DNA of 64,000 bases. Source: Sabellastarte sp. h YS-2021. Its lineage: Eukaryota > Annelida > Polychaeta > Sabellida > Sabellidae. The DNA lies in NCBI GenBank assembly GCA_964017235.1, contig OZ024932.1, positions 82,463,451 to 82,527,450 of the forward strand, written 5' to 3'. The first letter of the stretch is position 1. Each line of letters begins with the position of its first letter. The position numbers and the translations under genes were made by a program. The notes beneath the pieces are model-generated. The model worked only from the letters and a program-made list of their open reading frames with translations. It had not been told where the DNA came from and did no database searches. Shown piece after piece: positions 1 to 10,918 of the stretch.

Positions 1-2048
1 ATGGTCCAAAATAGATGTAAATCAGCCCAAACCAGTACTAAATATTGCTCTGTAACCATGAAACTTGGCCAAAATATCACCTGCCACTCACTAAATCTGA
101 TTGCACAGGTTTTAGCATTACATCTGGTGTACCAGTGGTGTCATCTGTGTCAAATATGGTCCAGGAAGGCGAAAATACAGCCTCAGGTGGCTGTATTGGG
201 ATGGTCTGATATTTTCTCAGTTAAGGCAGATTTAAGGCTGTAAACCACATTGTGTCCCACAGGAGTCGCCACTTGAATGAATTTTAGTGGTGTGTTCCTT
301 CAGAAATGCATATCCAGTCCAAAGTACAGGTTCAGGGAGTGTAGGTGGCGAGGATGTCATAACATGCCAGATCAGTCCAAACCACCCCTTAAAGTTGATC
401 AAACCTGCTCAAATTTTCACAGAAAACTCAGTTTATATCAGAGAATGAATTTGTATTGGTCTGGTCCACTCGAGGGCCATATTAGGAATTTTCATTTTCG
501 GGGTGTGGGGGGGCCCCTTGGCCTCCCCTCATGGGGTGAATGTCAAGTATATCACAATATTGCCAGACTGAAGCCCCCATTTAATTTCATGCTTGTTTTA
601 AAAATAAAGGGGGATATTTTAGGCACATTTGGAGCATTACATGTCTGAACAGAAAATATTTTACCCAAATAATGCTGTTAAAATGGTCCAAAATAGATGT
701 AAATCAGCCCAAACCAGTACTAAATATTGCTCTGTAACCATGAAACTTGGCCAAAATATCACCTGCCACTCACTAAATCTGATTGCACAGGTTTTAGCAT
801 TACATCTGGTGTACCAGTGGTGTCATCTGTGTCAAATATGGTCCAGGAAGGCGAAAATACAGCCTCAGGTGGCTGTATCGGGATGGTCTGATATTTTCTC
901 AGTTAAGGCAGATTTAAGGCTGTAAACCACATTGTGTCCCACAGGAGTCGCCACTTGAATGAATTTTAGTGGTGTGTTCCTTCAGAAATGCATATCCAGT
1001 CCAAAGTACAGGTTCAGGGAGTGTAGGTGGCGAGGATGTCATAACATGCCAGATCAGTCCAAACCACCCCTTAAAGTTGATCAAACCTGCTCAAATTTTC
1101 ACAGAAAACTCAGTTTATATCAGAGAATGAATTTGTATTGGTCTGGTCCACTCGAGGGCCATATTAGGAATTTTCATTTTCGGGGTGTGGGGGGGGCCCC
1201 TTGGCCTCCCCTCATGGGGTGAATGTCAAGTATATCACAATATTGCCAGACTGAAGCCCCCATTTAATTTCATGCTTGTTTTAAAAATAAAGGGGGATAT
1301 TTTAGGCACATTTGGAGCATTACATGTCTGAACAGAAAATATTTTACCCAAATAATGCTGTTAAAATAGTCCAAAATAGATGTAAATCAGCCCAAACCAG
1401 TACTAAATATTGCTCTGTAACCATGAAACTTGGCCAAAATATCACCTGCCACTCACTAAATCTGATTGCACAGGTTTTAGCATTACATCTGGTGTACCAG
1501 TGGTGTCATCTGTGTCAAATATGGTCCAGGAAGGCGAAAATACAGCCTCAGGTGGCTGTATCGGGATGGTCTGATATTTTCTCAGTTAAGGCAGATTTAA
1601 GGCTGTAAACCACATTGTGTCCCACAGGAGTCGCCACTTGAATGAATTTTAGTGGTGTGTTCCTTCAGAAATGCATATCCAGTCCAAAGTACAGGTTCAG
1701 GGAGTGTAGGTGGCGAGGATGTCATAACATGCCAGATCAGTCCAAACCACCCCTTAAAGTTGATCAAACCTGCTCAAATTTTCACAGAAAACTCAGTTTA
1801 TATCAGAGAATGAATTTGTATTGGTCTGGTCCACTCGAGGGCCATATTAGGAATTTTCATTTTCGGGGTGTGGGGGGGGCCCCTTGGCCTCCCCTCATGG
1901 GGTGAATGTCAAGTATATCACAATATTGCCAGACTGAAGCCCCCATTTAATTTCATGCTTGTTTTAAAAATAAAGGGGGATATTTTAGGCACATTTGGAG
2001 CATTACATGTCTGAACAGAAAATATTTTACCCAAATAATGCTGTTAAA
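1..2048 (+). repeat. Copies m1-m3 (starts 1, 683, 1366)
   Basis: m1 has T197 and seven G. m2 and m3 have C197 and eight G, and m3 also has a private G-to-A at 1368. T197 in m1 fits the second member of the A643/T650-T197 module, whose first member would lie just upstream of the window. The stretch is probably the right-hand part of a HOR whose plain third member is missing. Confidence 0.8.
1368..1368. other. Private variant G to A in m3 (unit base 3)
   Basis: All other complete copies read ATGGTCC here; m3 reads ATAGTCC. It is a single-copy change that has not spread, so it is likely recent, or a sequence error. Confidence 0.8.
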
Positions 2049-3910
2049 ATGGTCCAAAATAGATGTAAATCAGCCCAAACCAGTACTAAATATTGCTCTG
2101 TAACCATGAAACTTGGCCAAAATATCACCTGCCACTCACTAAATCTGATTGCACAGGTTTTAGCATTACATCTGGTGTACCAGTGGTGTCATCTGTGTCA
2201 AATATGGTCCAGGAAGGCGAAAATACAGCCTCAGGTGGCTGTATCGGGATGGTCTGATATTTTCTCAGTTAAGGCAGATTTAAGGCTGTAAACCACATTG
2301 TGTCCCACAGGAGTCGCCACTTGAATGAATTTTAGTGGTGTGTTCCTTCAGAAATGCATATCCAGTCCAAAGTACAGGTTCAGGGAGTGTAGGTGGCGAG
2401 GATGTCATAACATGCCAGATCAGTCCAAACCACCCCTTAAAGTTGATCAAACCTGCTCAAATTTTCACAGAAAACTCAGTTTATATCAGAGAATGAATTT
2501 GTATTGGTCTGGTCCACTCGAGGGCCATATTAGGAATTTTCATTTTCGGGGTGTGGGGGGGCCCCTTGGCCTCCCCTCATGGGGTGAATGTCAAGTATAT
2601 CACAATATTGCCAGACTGAAGCCCCCATTTAATTTCATGCTTGTTTTAAAAATAAAGGGGGATATTTTAGGCACATTTGGAGCATTACATATCTGAATAG
2701 AAAATATTTTACCCAAATAATGCTGTTAAAATGGTCCAAAATAGATGTAAATCAGCCCAAACCAGTACTAAATATTGCTCTGTAACCATGAAACTTGGCC
2801 AAAATATCACCTGCCACTCACTAAATCTGATTGCACAGGTTTTAGCATTACATCTGGTGTACCAGTGGTGTCATCTGTGTCAAATATGGTCCAGGAAGGC
2901 GAAAATACAGCCTCAGGTGGCTGTATTGGGATGGTCTGATATTTTCTCAGTTAAGGCAGATTTAAGGCTGTAAACCACATTGTGTCCCACAGGAGTCGCC
3001 ACTTGAATGAATTTTAGTGGTGTGTTCCTTCAGAAATGCATATCCAGTCCAAAGTACAGGTTCAGGGAGTGTAGGTGGCGAGGATGTCATAACATGCCAG
3101 ATCAGTCCAAACCACCCCTTAAAGTTGATCAAACCTGCTCAAATTTTCACAGAAAACTCAGTTTATATCAGAGAATGAATTTGTATTGGTCTGGTCCACT
3201 CGAGGGCCATATTAGGAATTTTCATTTTCGGGGTGTGGGGGGGCCCCTTGGCCTCCCCTCATGGGGTGAATGTCAAGTATATCACAATATTGCCAGACTG
3301 AAGCCCCCATTTAATTTCATGCTTGTTTTAAAAATAAAGGGGGATATTTTAGGCACATTTGGAGCATTACATGTCTGAACAGAAAATATTTTACCCAAAT
3401 AATGCTGTTAAAATGGTCCAAAATAGATGTAAATCAGCCCAAACCAGTACTAAATATTGCTCTGTAACCATGAAACTTGGCCAAAATATCACCTGCCACT
3501 CACTAAATCTGATTGCACAGGTTTTAGCATTACATCTGGTGTACCAGTGGTGTCATCTGTGTCAAATATGGTCCAGGAAGGCGAAAATACAGCCTCAGGT
3601 GGCTGTATCGGGATGGTCTGATATTTTCTCAGTTAAGGCAGATTTAAGGCTGTAAACCACATTGTGTCCCACAGGAGTCGCCACTTGAATGAATTTTAGT
3701 GGTGTGTTCCTTCAGAAATGCATATCCAGTCCAAAGTACAGGTTCAGGGAGTGTAGGTGGCGAGGATGTCATAACATGCCAGATCAGTCCAAACCACCCC
3801 TTAAAGTTGATCAAACCTGCTCAAATTTTCACAGAAAACTCAGTTTATATCAGAGAATGAATTTGTATTGGTCTGGTCCACTCGAGGGCCATATTAGGAA
3901 TTTTCATTTT

Positions 3911-3948
3911 CGGGGTGTGGGGGGGCCCCTTGGCCTCCCCTCATGGGG
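3911..3948 (+). other. GC-rich G-run segment, source of unit length variation
   Basis: Unit bases 499-536 are about 79% GC against 42% for the whole unit. The segment has GGGG-TGT, a run of seven G, four C, TT, and then GGCCTCCCC-TCAT-GGGG. It includes the 8-bp palindrome GGGGCCCC, a GGCC-CCTT-GGCC hairpin and a CCCC-TCAT-GGGG hairpin. The G-run is 7 in most copies, 8 in 30 copies and 9 in four (m39, m55, m60, m70). Recurrent site T518C lies here too and occurs only in copies with seven G. Replication slippage on the run is the likely source of new lengths, but the lengths recur in HOR order and so are mostly inherited by copying. Confidence 0.85.
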
Positions 3949-3985
3949 TGAATGTCAAGTATATCACAATATTGCCAGACTGAAG

Positions 3986-4025
3986 CCCCCATTTAATTTC
4001 ATGCTTGTTTTAAAAATAAAGGGGG
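3986..4025. other. Inverted repeat / predicted hairpin, one per unit
   Basis: CCCCC (unit 574-578) pairs with GGGGG (609-613), and TTTA (580-583) pairs with TAAA (605-608), leaving A579 as a one-base bulge. After one mismatch, TTT (585-587) can pair with AAA (601-603). The loop is about 13 bases. This gives nine paired bases plus three more, the strongest stem I see in the unit. It could form a cruciform in DNA or a hairpin in a transcript of either strand. No function is known. Variant G603 keeps a T-G wobble pair. Confidence 0.55.
4015..4020 (+). promoter_or_regulatory. AATAAA hexamer (possible polyadenylation signal)
   Basis: Every copy with A603 contains the canonical eukaryotic polyadenylation hexamer at unit bases 603-608 on the + strand, inside the 3' arm of the predicted hairpin. 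In nine copies (m48, m51-54, m56-59) A603G removes it and creates AGATAA, which fits the GATA-factor consensus WGATAR. There is no evidence here that the array is transcribed. A hexamer in A/T-rich sequence easily arises by chance, so this is only a candidate. Confidence 0.2.
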
Positions 4026-5460
4026 ATATTTTAGGCACATTTGGAGCATTACATGTCTGAACAGAAAATATTTTACCCAAATAATGCTGTTAAAATGGTC
4101 CAAAATAGATGTAAATCAGCCCAAACCAGTACTAAATATTGCTCTGTAACCATGAAACTTGGCCAAAATATCACCTGCCACTCACTAAATCTGATTGCAC
4201 AGGTTTTAGCATTACATCTGGTGTACCAGTGGTGTCATCTGTGTCAAATATGGTCCAGGAAGGCGAAAATACAGCCTCAGGTGGCTGTATCGGGATGGTC
4301 TGATATTTTCTCAGTTAAGGCAGATTTAAGGCTGTAAACCACATTGTGTCCCACAGGAGTCGCCACTTGAATGAATTTTAGTGGTGTGTTCCTTCAGAAA
4401 TGCATATCCAGTCCAAAGTACAGGTTCAGGGAGTGTAGGTGGCGAGGATGTCATAACATGCCAGATCAGTCCAAACCACCCCTTAAAGTTGATCAAACCT
4501 GCTCAAATTTTCACAGAAAACTCAGTTTATATCAGAGAATGAATTTGTATTGGTCTGGTCCACTCGAGGGCCATATTAGGAATTTTCATTTTCGGGGTGT
4601 GGGGGGGGCCCCTTGGCCTCCCCTCATGGGGTGAATGTCAAGTATATCACAATATTGCCAGACTGAAGCCCCCATTTAATTTCATGCTTGTTTTAAAAAT
4701 AAAGGGGGATATTTTAGGCACATTTGGAGCATTACATGTCTGAACAGAAAATATTTTACCCAAATAATGCTGTTAAAATGGTCCAAAATAGATGTAAATC
4801 AGCCCAAACCAGTACTAAATATTGCTCTGTAACCATGAAACTTGGCCAAAATATCACCTGCCACTCACTAAATCTGATTGCACAGGTTTTAGCATTACAT
4901 CTGGTGTACCAGTGGTGTCATCTGTGTCAAATATGGTCCAGGAAGGCGAAAATACAGCCTCAGGTGGCTGTATCGGGATGGTCTGATATTTTCTCAGTTA
5001 AGGCAGATTTAAGGCTGTAAACCACATTGTGTCCCACAGGAGTCGCCACTTGAATGAATTTTAGTGGTGTGTTCCTTCAGAAATGCATATCCAGTCCAAA
5101 GTACAGGTTCAGGGAGTGTAGGTGGCGAGGATGTCATAACATGCCAGATCAGTCCAAACCACCCCTTAAAGTTGATCAAACCTGCTCAAATTTTCACAGA
5201 AAACTCAGTTTATATCAGAGAATGAATTTGTATTGGTCTGGTCCACTCGAGGGCCATATTAGGAATTTTCATTTTCGGGGTGTGGGGGGGGCCCCTTGGC
5301 CTCCCCTCATGGGGTGAATGTCAAGTATATCACAATATTGCCAGACTGAAGCCCCCATTTAATTTCATGCTTGTTTTAAAAATAAAGGGGGATATTTTAG
5401 GCACATTTGGAGCATTACATGTCTGAACAGAAAATATTTTACCCAAATAATGCTGTTAAA

Positions 5461-8189
5461 ATGGTCCAAAATAGATGTAAATCAGCCCAAACCAGTACTA
5501 AATATTGCTCTGTAACCATGAAACTTGGCCAAAATATCACCTGCCACTCACTAAATCTGATTGCACAGGTTTTAGCATTACATCTGGTGTACCAGTGGTG
5601 TCATCTGTGTCAAATATGGTCCAGGAAGGCGAAAATACAGCCTCAGGTGGCTGTATCGGGATGGTCTGATATTTTCTCAGTTAAGGCAGATTTAAGGCTG
5701 TAAACCACATTGTGTCCCACAGGAGTCGCCACTTGAATGAATTTTAGTGGTGTGTTCCTTCAGAAATGCATATCCAGTCCAAAGTACAGGTTCAGGGAGT
5801 GTAGGTGGCGAGGATGTCATAACATGCCAGATCAGTCCAAACCACCCCTTAAAGTTGATCAAACCTGCTCAAATTTTCACAGAAAACTCAGTTTATATCA
5901 GAGAATGAATTTGTATTGGTCTGGTCCACTCGAGGGCCATATTAGGAATTTTCATTTTCGGGGTGTGGGGGGGCCCCTTGGCCTCCCCTCATGGGGTGAA
6001 TGTCAAGTATATCACAATATTGCCAGACTGAAGCCCCCATTTAATTTCATGCTTGTTTTAAAAATAAAGGGGGATATTTTAGGCACATTTGGAGCATTAC
6101 ATATCTGAATAGAAAATATTTTACCCAAATAATGCTGTTAAAATGGTCCAAAATAGATGTAAATCAGCCCAAACCAGTACTAAATATTGCTCTGTAACCA
6201 TGAAACTTGGCCAAAATATCACCTGCCACTCACTAAATCTGATTGCACAGGTTTTAGCATTACATCTGGTGTACCAGTGGTGTCATCTGTGTCAAATATG
6301 GTCCAGGAAGGCGAAAATACAGCCTCAGGTGGCTGTATTGGGATGGTCTGATATTTTCTCAGTTAAGGCAGATTTAAGGCTGTAAACCACATTGTGTCCC
6401 ACAGGAGTCGCCACTTGAATGAATTTTAGTGGTGTGTTCCTTCAGAAATGCATATCCAGTCCAAAGTACAGGTTCAGGGAGTGTAGGTGGCGAGGATGTC
6501 ATAACATGCCAGATCAGTCCAAACCACCCCTTAAAGTTGATCAAACCTGCTCAAATTTTCACAGAAAACTCAGTTTATATCAGAGAATGAATTTGTATTG
6601 GTCTGGTCCACTCGAGGGCCATATTAGGAATTTTCATTTTCGGGGTGTGGGGGGGCCCCTTGGCCTCCCCTCATGGGGTGAATGTCAAGTATATCACAAT
6701 ATTGCCAGACTGAAGCCCCCATTTAATTTCATGCTTGTTTTAAAAATAAAGGGGGATATTTTAGGCACATTTGGAGCATTACATGTCTGAACAGAAAATA
6801 TTTTACCCAAATAATGCTGTTAAAATGGTCCAAAATAGATGTAAATCAGCCCAAACCAGTACTAAATATTGCTCTGTAACCATGAAACTTGGCCAAAATA
6901 TCACCTGCCACTCACTAAATCTGATTGCACAGGTTTTAGCATTACATCTGGTGTACCAGTGGTGTCATCTGTGTCAAATATGGTCCAGGAAGGCGAAAAT
7001 ACAGCCTCAGGTGGCTGTATCGGGATGGTCTGATATTTTCTCAGTTAAGGCAGATTTAAGGCTGTAAACCACATTGTGTCCCACAGGAGTCGCCACTTGA
7101 ATGAATTTTAGTGGTGTGTTCCTTCAGAAATGCATATCCAGTCCAAAGTACAGGTTCAGGGAGTGTAGGTGGCGAGGATGTCATAACATGCCAGATCAGT
7201 CCAAACCACCCCTTAAAGTTGATCAAACCTGCTCAAATTTTCACAGAAAACTCAGTTTATATCAGAGAATGAATTTGTATTGGTCTGGTCCACTCGAGGG
7301 CCATATTAGGAATTTTCATTTTCGGGGTGTGGGGGGGCCCCTTGGCCTCCCCTCATGGGGTGAATGTCAAGTATATCACAATATTGCCAGACTGAAGCCC
7401 CCATTTAATTTCATGCTTGTTTTAAAAATAAAGGGGGATATTTTAGGCACATTTGGAGCATTACATGTCTGAACAGAAAATATTTTACCCAAATAATGCT
7501 GTTAAAATGGTCCAAAATAGATGTAAATCAGCCCAAACCAGTACTAAATATTGCTCTGTAACCATGAAACTTGGCCAAAATATCACCTGCCACTCACTAA
7601 ATCTGATTGCACAGGTTTTAGCATTACATCTGGTGTACCAGTGGTGTCATCTGTGTCAAATATGGTCCAGGAAGGCGAAAATACAGCCTCAGGTGGCTGT
7701 ATCGGGATGGTCTGATATTTTCTCAGTTAAGGCAGATTTAAGGCTGTAAACCACATTGTGTCCCACAGGAGTCGCCACTTGAATGAATTTTAGTGGTGTG
7801 TTCCTTCAGAAATGCATATCCAGTCCAAAGTACAGGTTCAGGGAGTGTAGGTGGCGAGGATGTCATAACATGCCAGATCAGTCCAAACCACCCCTTAAAG
7901 TTGATCAAACCTGCTCAAATTTTCACAGAAAACTCAGTTTATATCAGAGAATGAATTTGTATTGGTCTGGTCCACTCGAGGGCCATATTAGGAATTTTCA
8001 TTTTCGGGGTGTGGGGGGGGCCCCTTGGCCTCCCCTCATGGGGTGAATGTCAAGTATATCACAATATTGCCAGACTGAAGCCCCCATTTAATTTCATGCT
8101 TGTTTTAAAAATAAAGGGGGATATTTTAGGCACATTTGGAGCATTACATGTCTGAACAGAAAATATTTTACCCAAATAATGCTGTTAAA
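5461..8189 (+). repeat. HOR 4-mer, 2,729 bp, m9-m12 (starts 5461, 6143, 6825, 7507)
   Basis: Order: A643+T650 copy, T197 copy, plain copy, eight-G copy. The same four-step order and exact 2,729-bp length occur at 2049-4777, 8190-10918, 49816-52544 and 58005-60733, which makes it the most widespread module in the window. Confidence 0.9.
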
Positions 8190-10918
8190 ATGGTCTAAAA
8201 TAGATGTAAATCAGCCCAAACCAGTACTAAATATTGCTCTGTAACCATGAAACTTGGCCAAAATATCACCTGCCACTCACTAAATCTGATTGCACAGGTT
8301 TTAGCATTACATCTGGTGTACCAGTGGTGTCATCTGTGTCAAATATGGTCCAGGAAGGCGAAAATACAGCCTCAGGTGGCTGTATCGGGATGGTCTGATA
8401 TTTTCTCAGTTAAGGCAGATTTAAGGCTGTAAACCACATTGTGTCCCACAGGAGTCGCCACTTGAATGAATTTTAGTGGTGTGTTCCTTCAGAAATGCAT
8501 ATCCAGTCCAAAGTACAGGTTCAGGGAGTGTAGGTGGCGAGGATGTCATAACATGCCAGATCAGTCCAAACCACCCCTTAAAGTTGATCAAACCTGCTCA
8601 AATTTTCACAGAAAACTCAGTTTATATCAGAGAATGAATTTGTATTGGTCTGGTCCACTCGAGGGCCATATTAGGAATTTTCATTTTCGGGGTGTGGGGG
8701 GGCCCCTTGGCCTCCCCTCATGGGGTGAATGTCAAGTATATCACAATATTGCCAGACTGAAGCCCCCATTTAATTTCATGCTTGTTTTAAAAATAAAGGG
8801 GGATATTTTAGGCACATTTGGAGCATTACATATCTGAATAGAAAATATTTTACCCAAATAATGCTGTTAAAATGGTCCAAAATAGATGTAAATCAGCCCA
8901 AACCAGTACTAAATATTGCTCTGTAACCATGAAACTTGGCCAAAATATCACCTGCCACTCACTAAATCTGATTGCACAGGTTTTAGCATTACATCTGGTG
9001 TACCAGTGGTGTCATCTGTGTCAAATATGGTCCAGGAAGGCGAAAATACAGCCTCAGGTGGCTGTATTGGGATGGTCTGATATTTTCTCAGTTAAGGCAG
9101 ATTTAAGGCTGTAAACCACATTGTGTCCCACAGGAGTCGCCACTTGAATGAATTTTAGTGGTGTGTTCCTTCAGAAATGCATATCCAGTCCAAAGTACAG
9201 GTTCAGGGAGTGTAGGTGGCGAGGATGTCATAACATGCCAGATCAGTCCAAACCACCCCTTAAAGTTGATCAAACCTGCTCAAATTTTCACAGAAAACTC
9301 AGTTTATATCAGAGAATGAATTTGTATTGGTCTGGTCCACTCGAGGGCCATATTAGGAATTTTCATTTTCGGGGTGTGGGGGGGCCCCTTGGCCTCCCCT
9401 CATGGGGTGAATGTCAAGTATATCACAATATTGCCAGACTGAAGCCCCCATTTAATTTCATGCTTGTTTTAAAAATAAAGGGGGATATTTTAGGCACATT
9501 TGGAGCATTACATGTCTGAACAGAAAATATTTTACCCAAATAATGCTGTTAAAATGGTCCAAAATAGATGTAAATCAGCCCAAACCAGTACTAAATATTG
9601 CTCTGTAACCATGAAACTTGGCCAAAATATCACCTGCCACTCACTAAATCTGATTGCACAGGTTTTAGCATTACATCTGGTGTACCAGTGGTGTCATCTG
9701 TGTCAAATATGGTCCAGGAAGGCGAAAATACAGCCTCAGGTGGCTGTATCGGGATGGTCTGATATTTTCTCAGTTAAGGCAGATTTAAGGCTGTAAACCA
9801 CATTGTGTCCCACAGGAGTCGCCACTTGAATGAATTTTAGTGGTGTGTTCCTTCAGAAATGCATATCCAGTCCAAAGTACAGGTTCAGGGAGTGTAGGTG
9901 GCGAGGATGTCATAACATGCCAGATCAGTCCAAACCACCCCTTAAAGTTGATCAAACCTGCTCAAATTTTCACAGAAAACTCAGTTTATATCAGAGAATG
10001 AATTTGTATTGGTCTGGTCCACTCGAGGGCCATATTAGGAATTTTCATTTTCGGGGTGTGGGGGGGCCCCTTGGCCTCCCCTCATGGGGTGAATGTCAAG
10101 TATATCACAATATTGCCAGACTGAAGCCCCCATTTAATTTCATGCTTGTTTTAAAAATAAAGGGGGATATTTTAGGCACATTTGGAGCATTACATGTCTG
10201 AACAGAAAATATTTTACCCAAATAATGCTGTTAAAATGGTCCAAAATAGATGTAAATCAGCCCAAACCAGTACTAAATATTGCTCTGTAACCATGAAACT
10301 TGGCCAAAATATCACCTGCCACTCACTAAATCTGATTGCACAGGTTTTAGCATTACATCTGGTGTACCAGTGGTGTCATCTGTGTCAAATATGGTCCAGG
10401 AAGGCGAAAATACAGCCTCAGGTGGCTGTATCGGGATGGTCTGATATTTTCTCAGTTAAGGCAGATTTAAGGCTGTAAACCACATTGTGTCCCACAGGAG
10501 TCGCCACTTGAATGAATTTTAGTGGTGTGTTCCTTCAGAAATGCATATCCAGTCCAAAGTACAGGTTCAGGGAGTGTAGGTGGCGAGGATGTCATAACAT
10601 GCCAGATCAGTCCAAACCACCCCTTAAAGTTGATCAAACCTGCTCAAATTTTCACAGAAAACTCAGTTTATATCAGAGAATGAATTTGTATTGGTCTGGT
10701 CCACTCGAGGGCCATATTAGGAATTTTCATTTTCGGGGTGTGGGGGGGGCCCCTTGGCCTCCCCTCATGGGGTGAATGTCAAGTATATCACAATATTGCC
10801 AGACTGAAGCCCCCATTTAATTTCATGCTTGTTTTAAAAATAAAGGGGGATATTTTAGGCACATTTGGAGCATTACATGTCTGAACAGAAAATATTTTAC
10901 CCAAATAATGCTGTTAAA
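8190..10918 (+). repeat. HOR 4-mer, 2,729 bp, m13-m16 (starts 8190, 8872, 9554, 10236)
   Basis: This repeats the marker order of the preceding 4-mer at the same length. It differs by a private C-to-T at 8196 (unit base 7) in m13, the only difference I noticed between the two 4-mers. Confidence 0.9.
8196..8196. other. Private variant C to T in m13 (unit base 7)
   Basis: The majority GGTCCAAAA becomes GGTCTAAAA. The change occurs in this copy only and separates this 4-mer from its left neighbour. Confidence 0.8.

Larger units (their letters stand above)
3728..4074 (+). repeat. Second diverged half of the unit (ancient ~340-bp dimer)
   Basis: Unit bases 316-662 look like a decayed copy of the other half (663 through the boundary to 315). 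Colinear short matches occur at a nearly constant offset: ATCAG(C/T)CCAAACCA at about 22 and 371 (13 of 14 bases), TCTGGT at 123 and 460, GCCTC at 180 and 521, GGCAGA/GCCAGA at 225 and 562, ATTTTAG at 281 and 616, and ATG-T---CAG at 306 and 641. Offsets range from 335 to 350, close to half of 682. Each match is weak, but together they support an old duplication. The exact half boundary cannot be fixed by eye. Confidence 0.5.
3413..4094 (+). repeat. Reference satellite unit (m6, majority sequence)
   Basis: This copy carries the majority base at every recurrent site: G165, C197, G303, seven G at 507-513, T518, A603, G643, C650. A hand count on the near-identical copy m1 gives 148 G and 136 C in 682 bp (about 42% GC) and five CpG (170, 267, 349, 471, 499); C197 copies such as this one add a sixth at 197. 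About 30 CpG would be expected by chance. The start is arbitrary, because a tandem repeat has no natural first base. Single-cut restriction sites visible once per unit include XhoI at 469-474, ApaI at 511-516, NsiI at 306-311 and BclI at 396-401, so each should give a ladder of about 682 bp on genomic DNA. Confidence 0.95.
2049..5460 (+). repeat. HOR 5-mer, m4-m8 (starts 2049, 2731, 3413, 4095, 4778)
   Basis: Order: m4 with A643+T650 (2691 and 2698), m5 with T197, m6 plain, m7 with eight G, m8 with eight G. Its first four members match the 2,729-bp 4-mer that follows, so it reads as that 4-mer plus one extra eight-G copy. Confidence 0.85.

Noticed and set aside
609-613. Bacterial-type rho-independent terminator at the GGGGG/CCCCC hairpin
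   Set aside because: No genes and no U-tract follow it, and the window is eukaryotic satellite DNA. It is kept only as an inverted repeat.
277-648. Reading frame of 123 codons on the + strand, repeated in many units (begins MNFSG)
   Set aside because: The extra-G units shift its frame and shorten it to 87 or 98 codons in over a third of copies. Its sequence resembles no family I know, and unit length is not a multiple of three in most copies. Its conservation is no higher than that of the rest of the unit. It is best read as a chance frame in a uniform repeat.
629-925. Overlapping second frame of 98 codons (begins MEHYM); with the first frame it covers about 95% of the unit
   Set aside because: The recurrent C650T turns a Gln codon into a stop in seven copies, A643 removes one Met, and m13 has another stop. 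There is no recognisable domain, ribosome or promoter context, and the tandem layout itself argues against a gene family. Unbroken length in two frames is notable but possible by chance.
3599-3620. CENP-B box at the CGGGA around unit base 197, or at the TTCG around 497
   Set aside because: The spacing fails: relative to CGGG at 197 the required A and the upstream TTCG are absent, and the TTCG at 497 lacks the A and the CGGG at the right distances. Only CGGG or TTCG alone is present.
3740-3747. RNA polymerase III B box (GGTTCAGG), suggesting a tRNA-derived SINE origin
   Set aside because: Only part of the GGTTCGANNCC consensus matches, no good A box lies at the right distance upstream, and there is no A-rich or simple-repeat tail or target-site duplication.
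3881-3886. XhoI site per ~0.7-kb unit, recalling the avian W-chromosome XhoI satellite
   Set aside because: The resemblance is only in enzyme and approximate length. I do not see the short A-run/T-run 21-bp substructure described for that family, so the name was not transferred.
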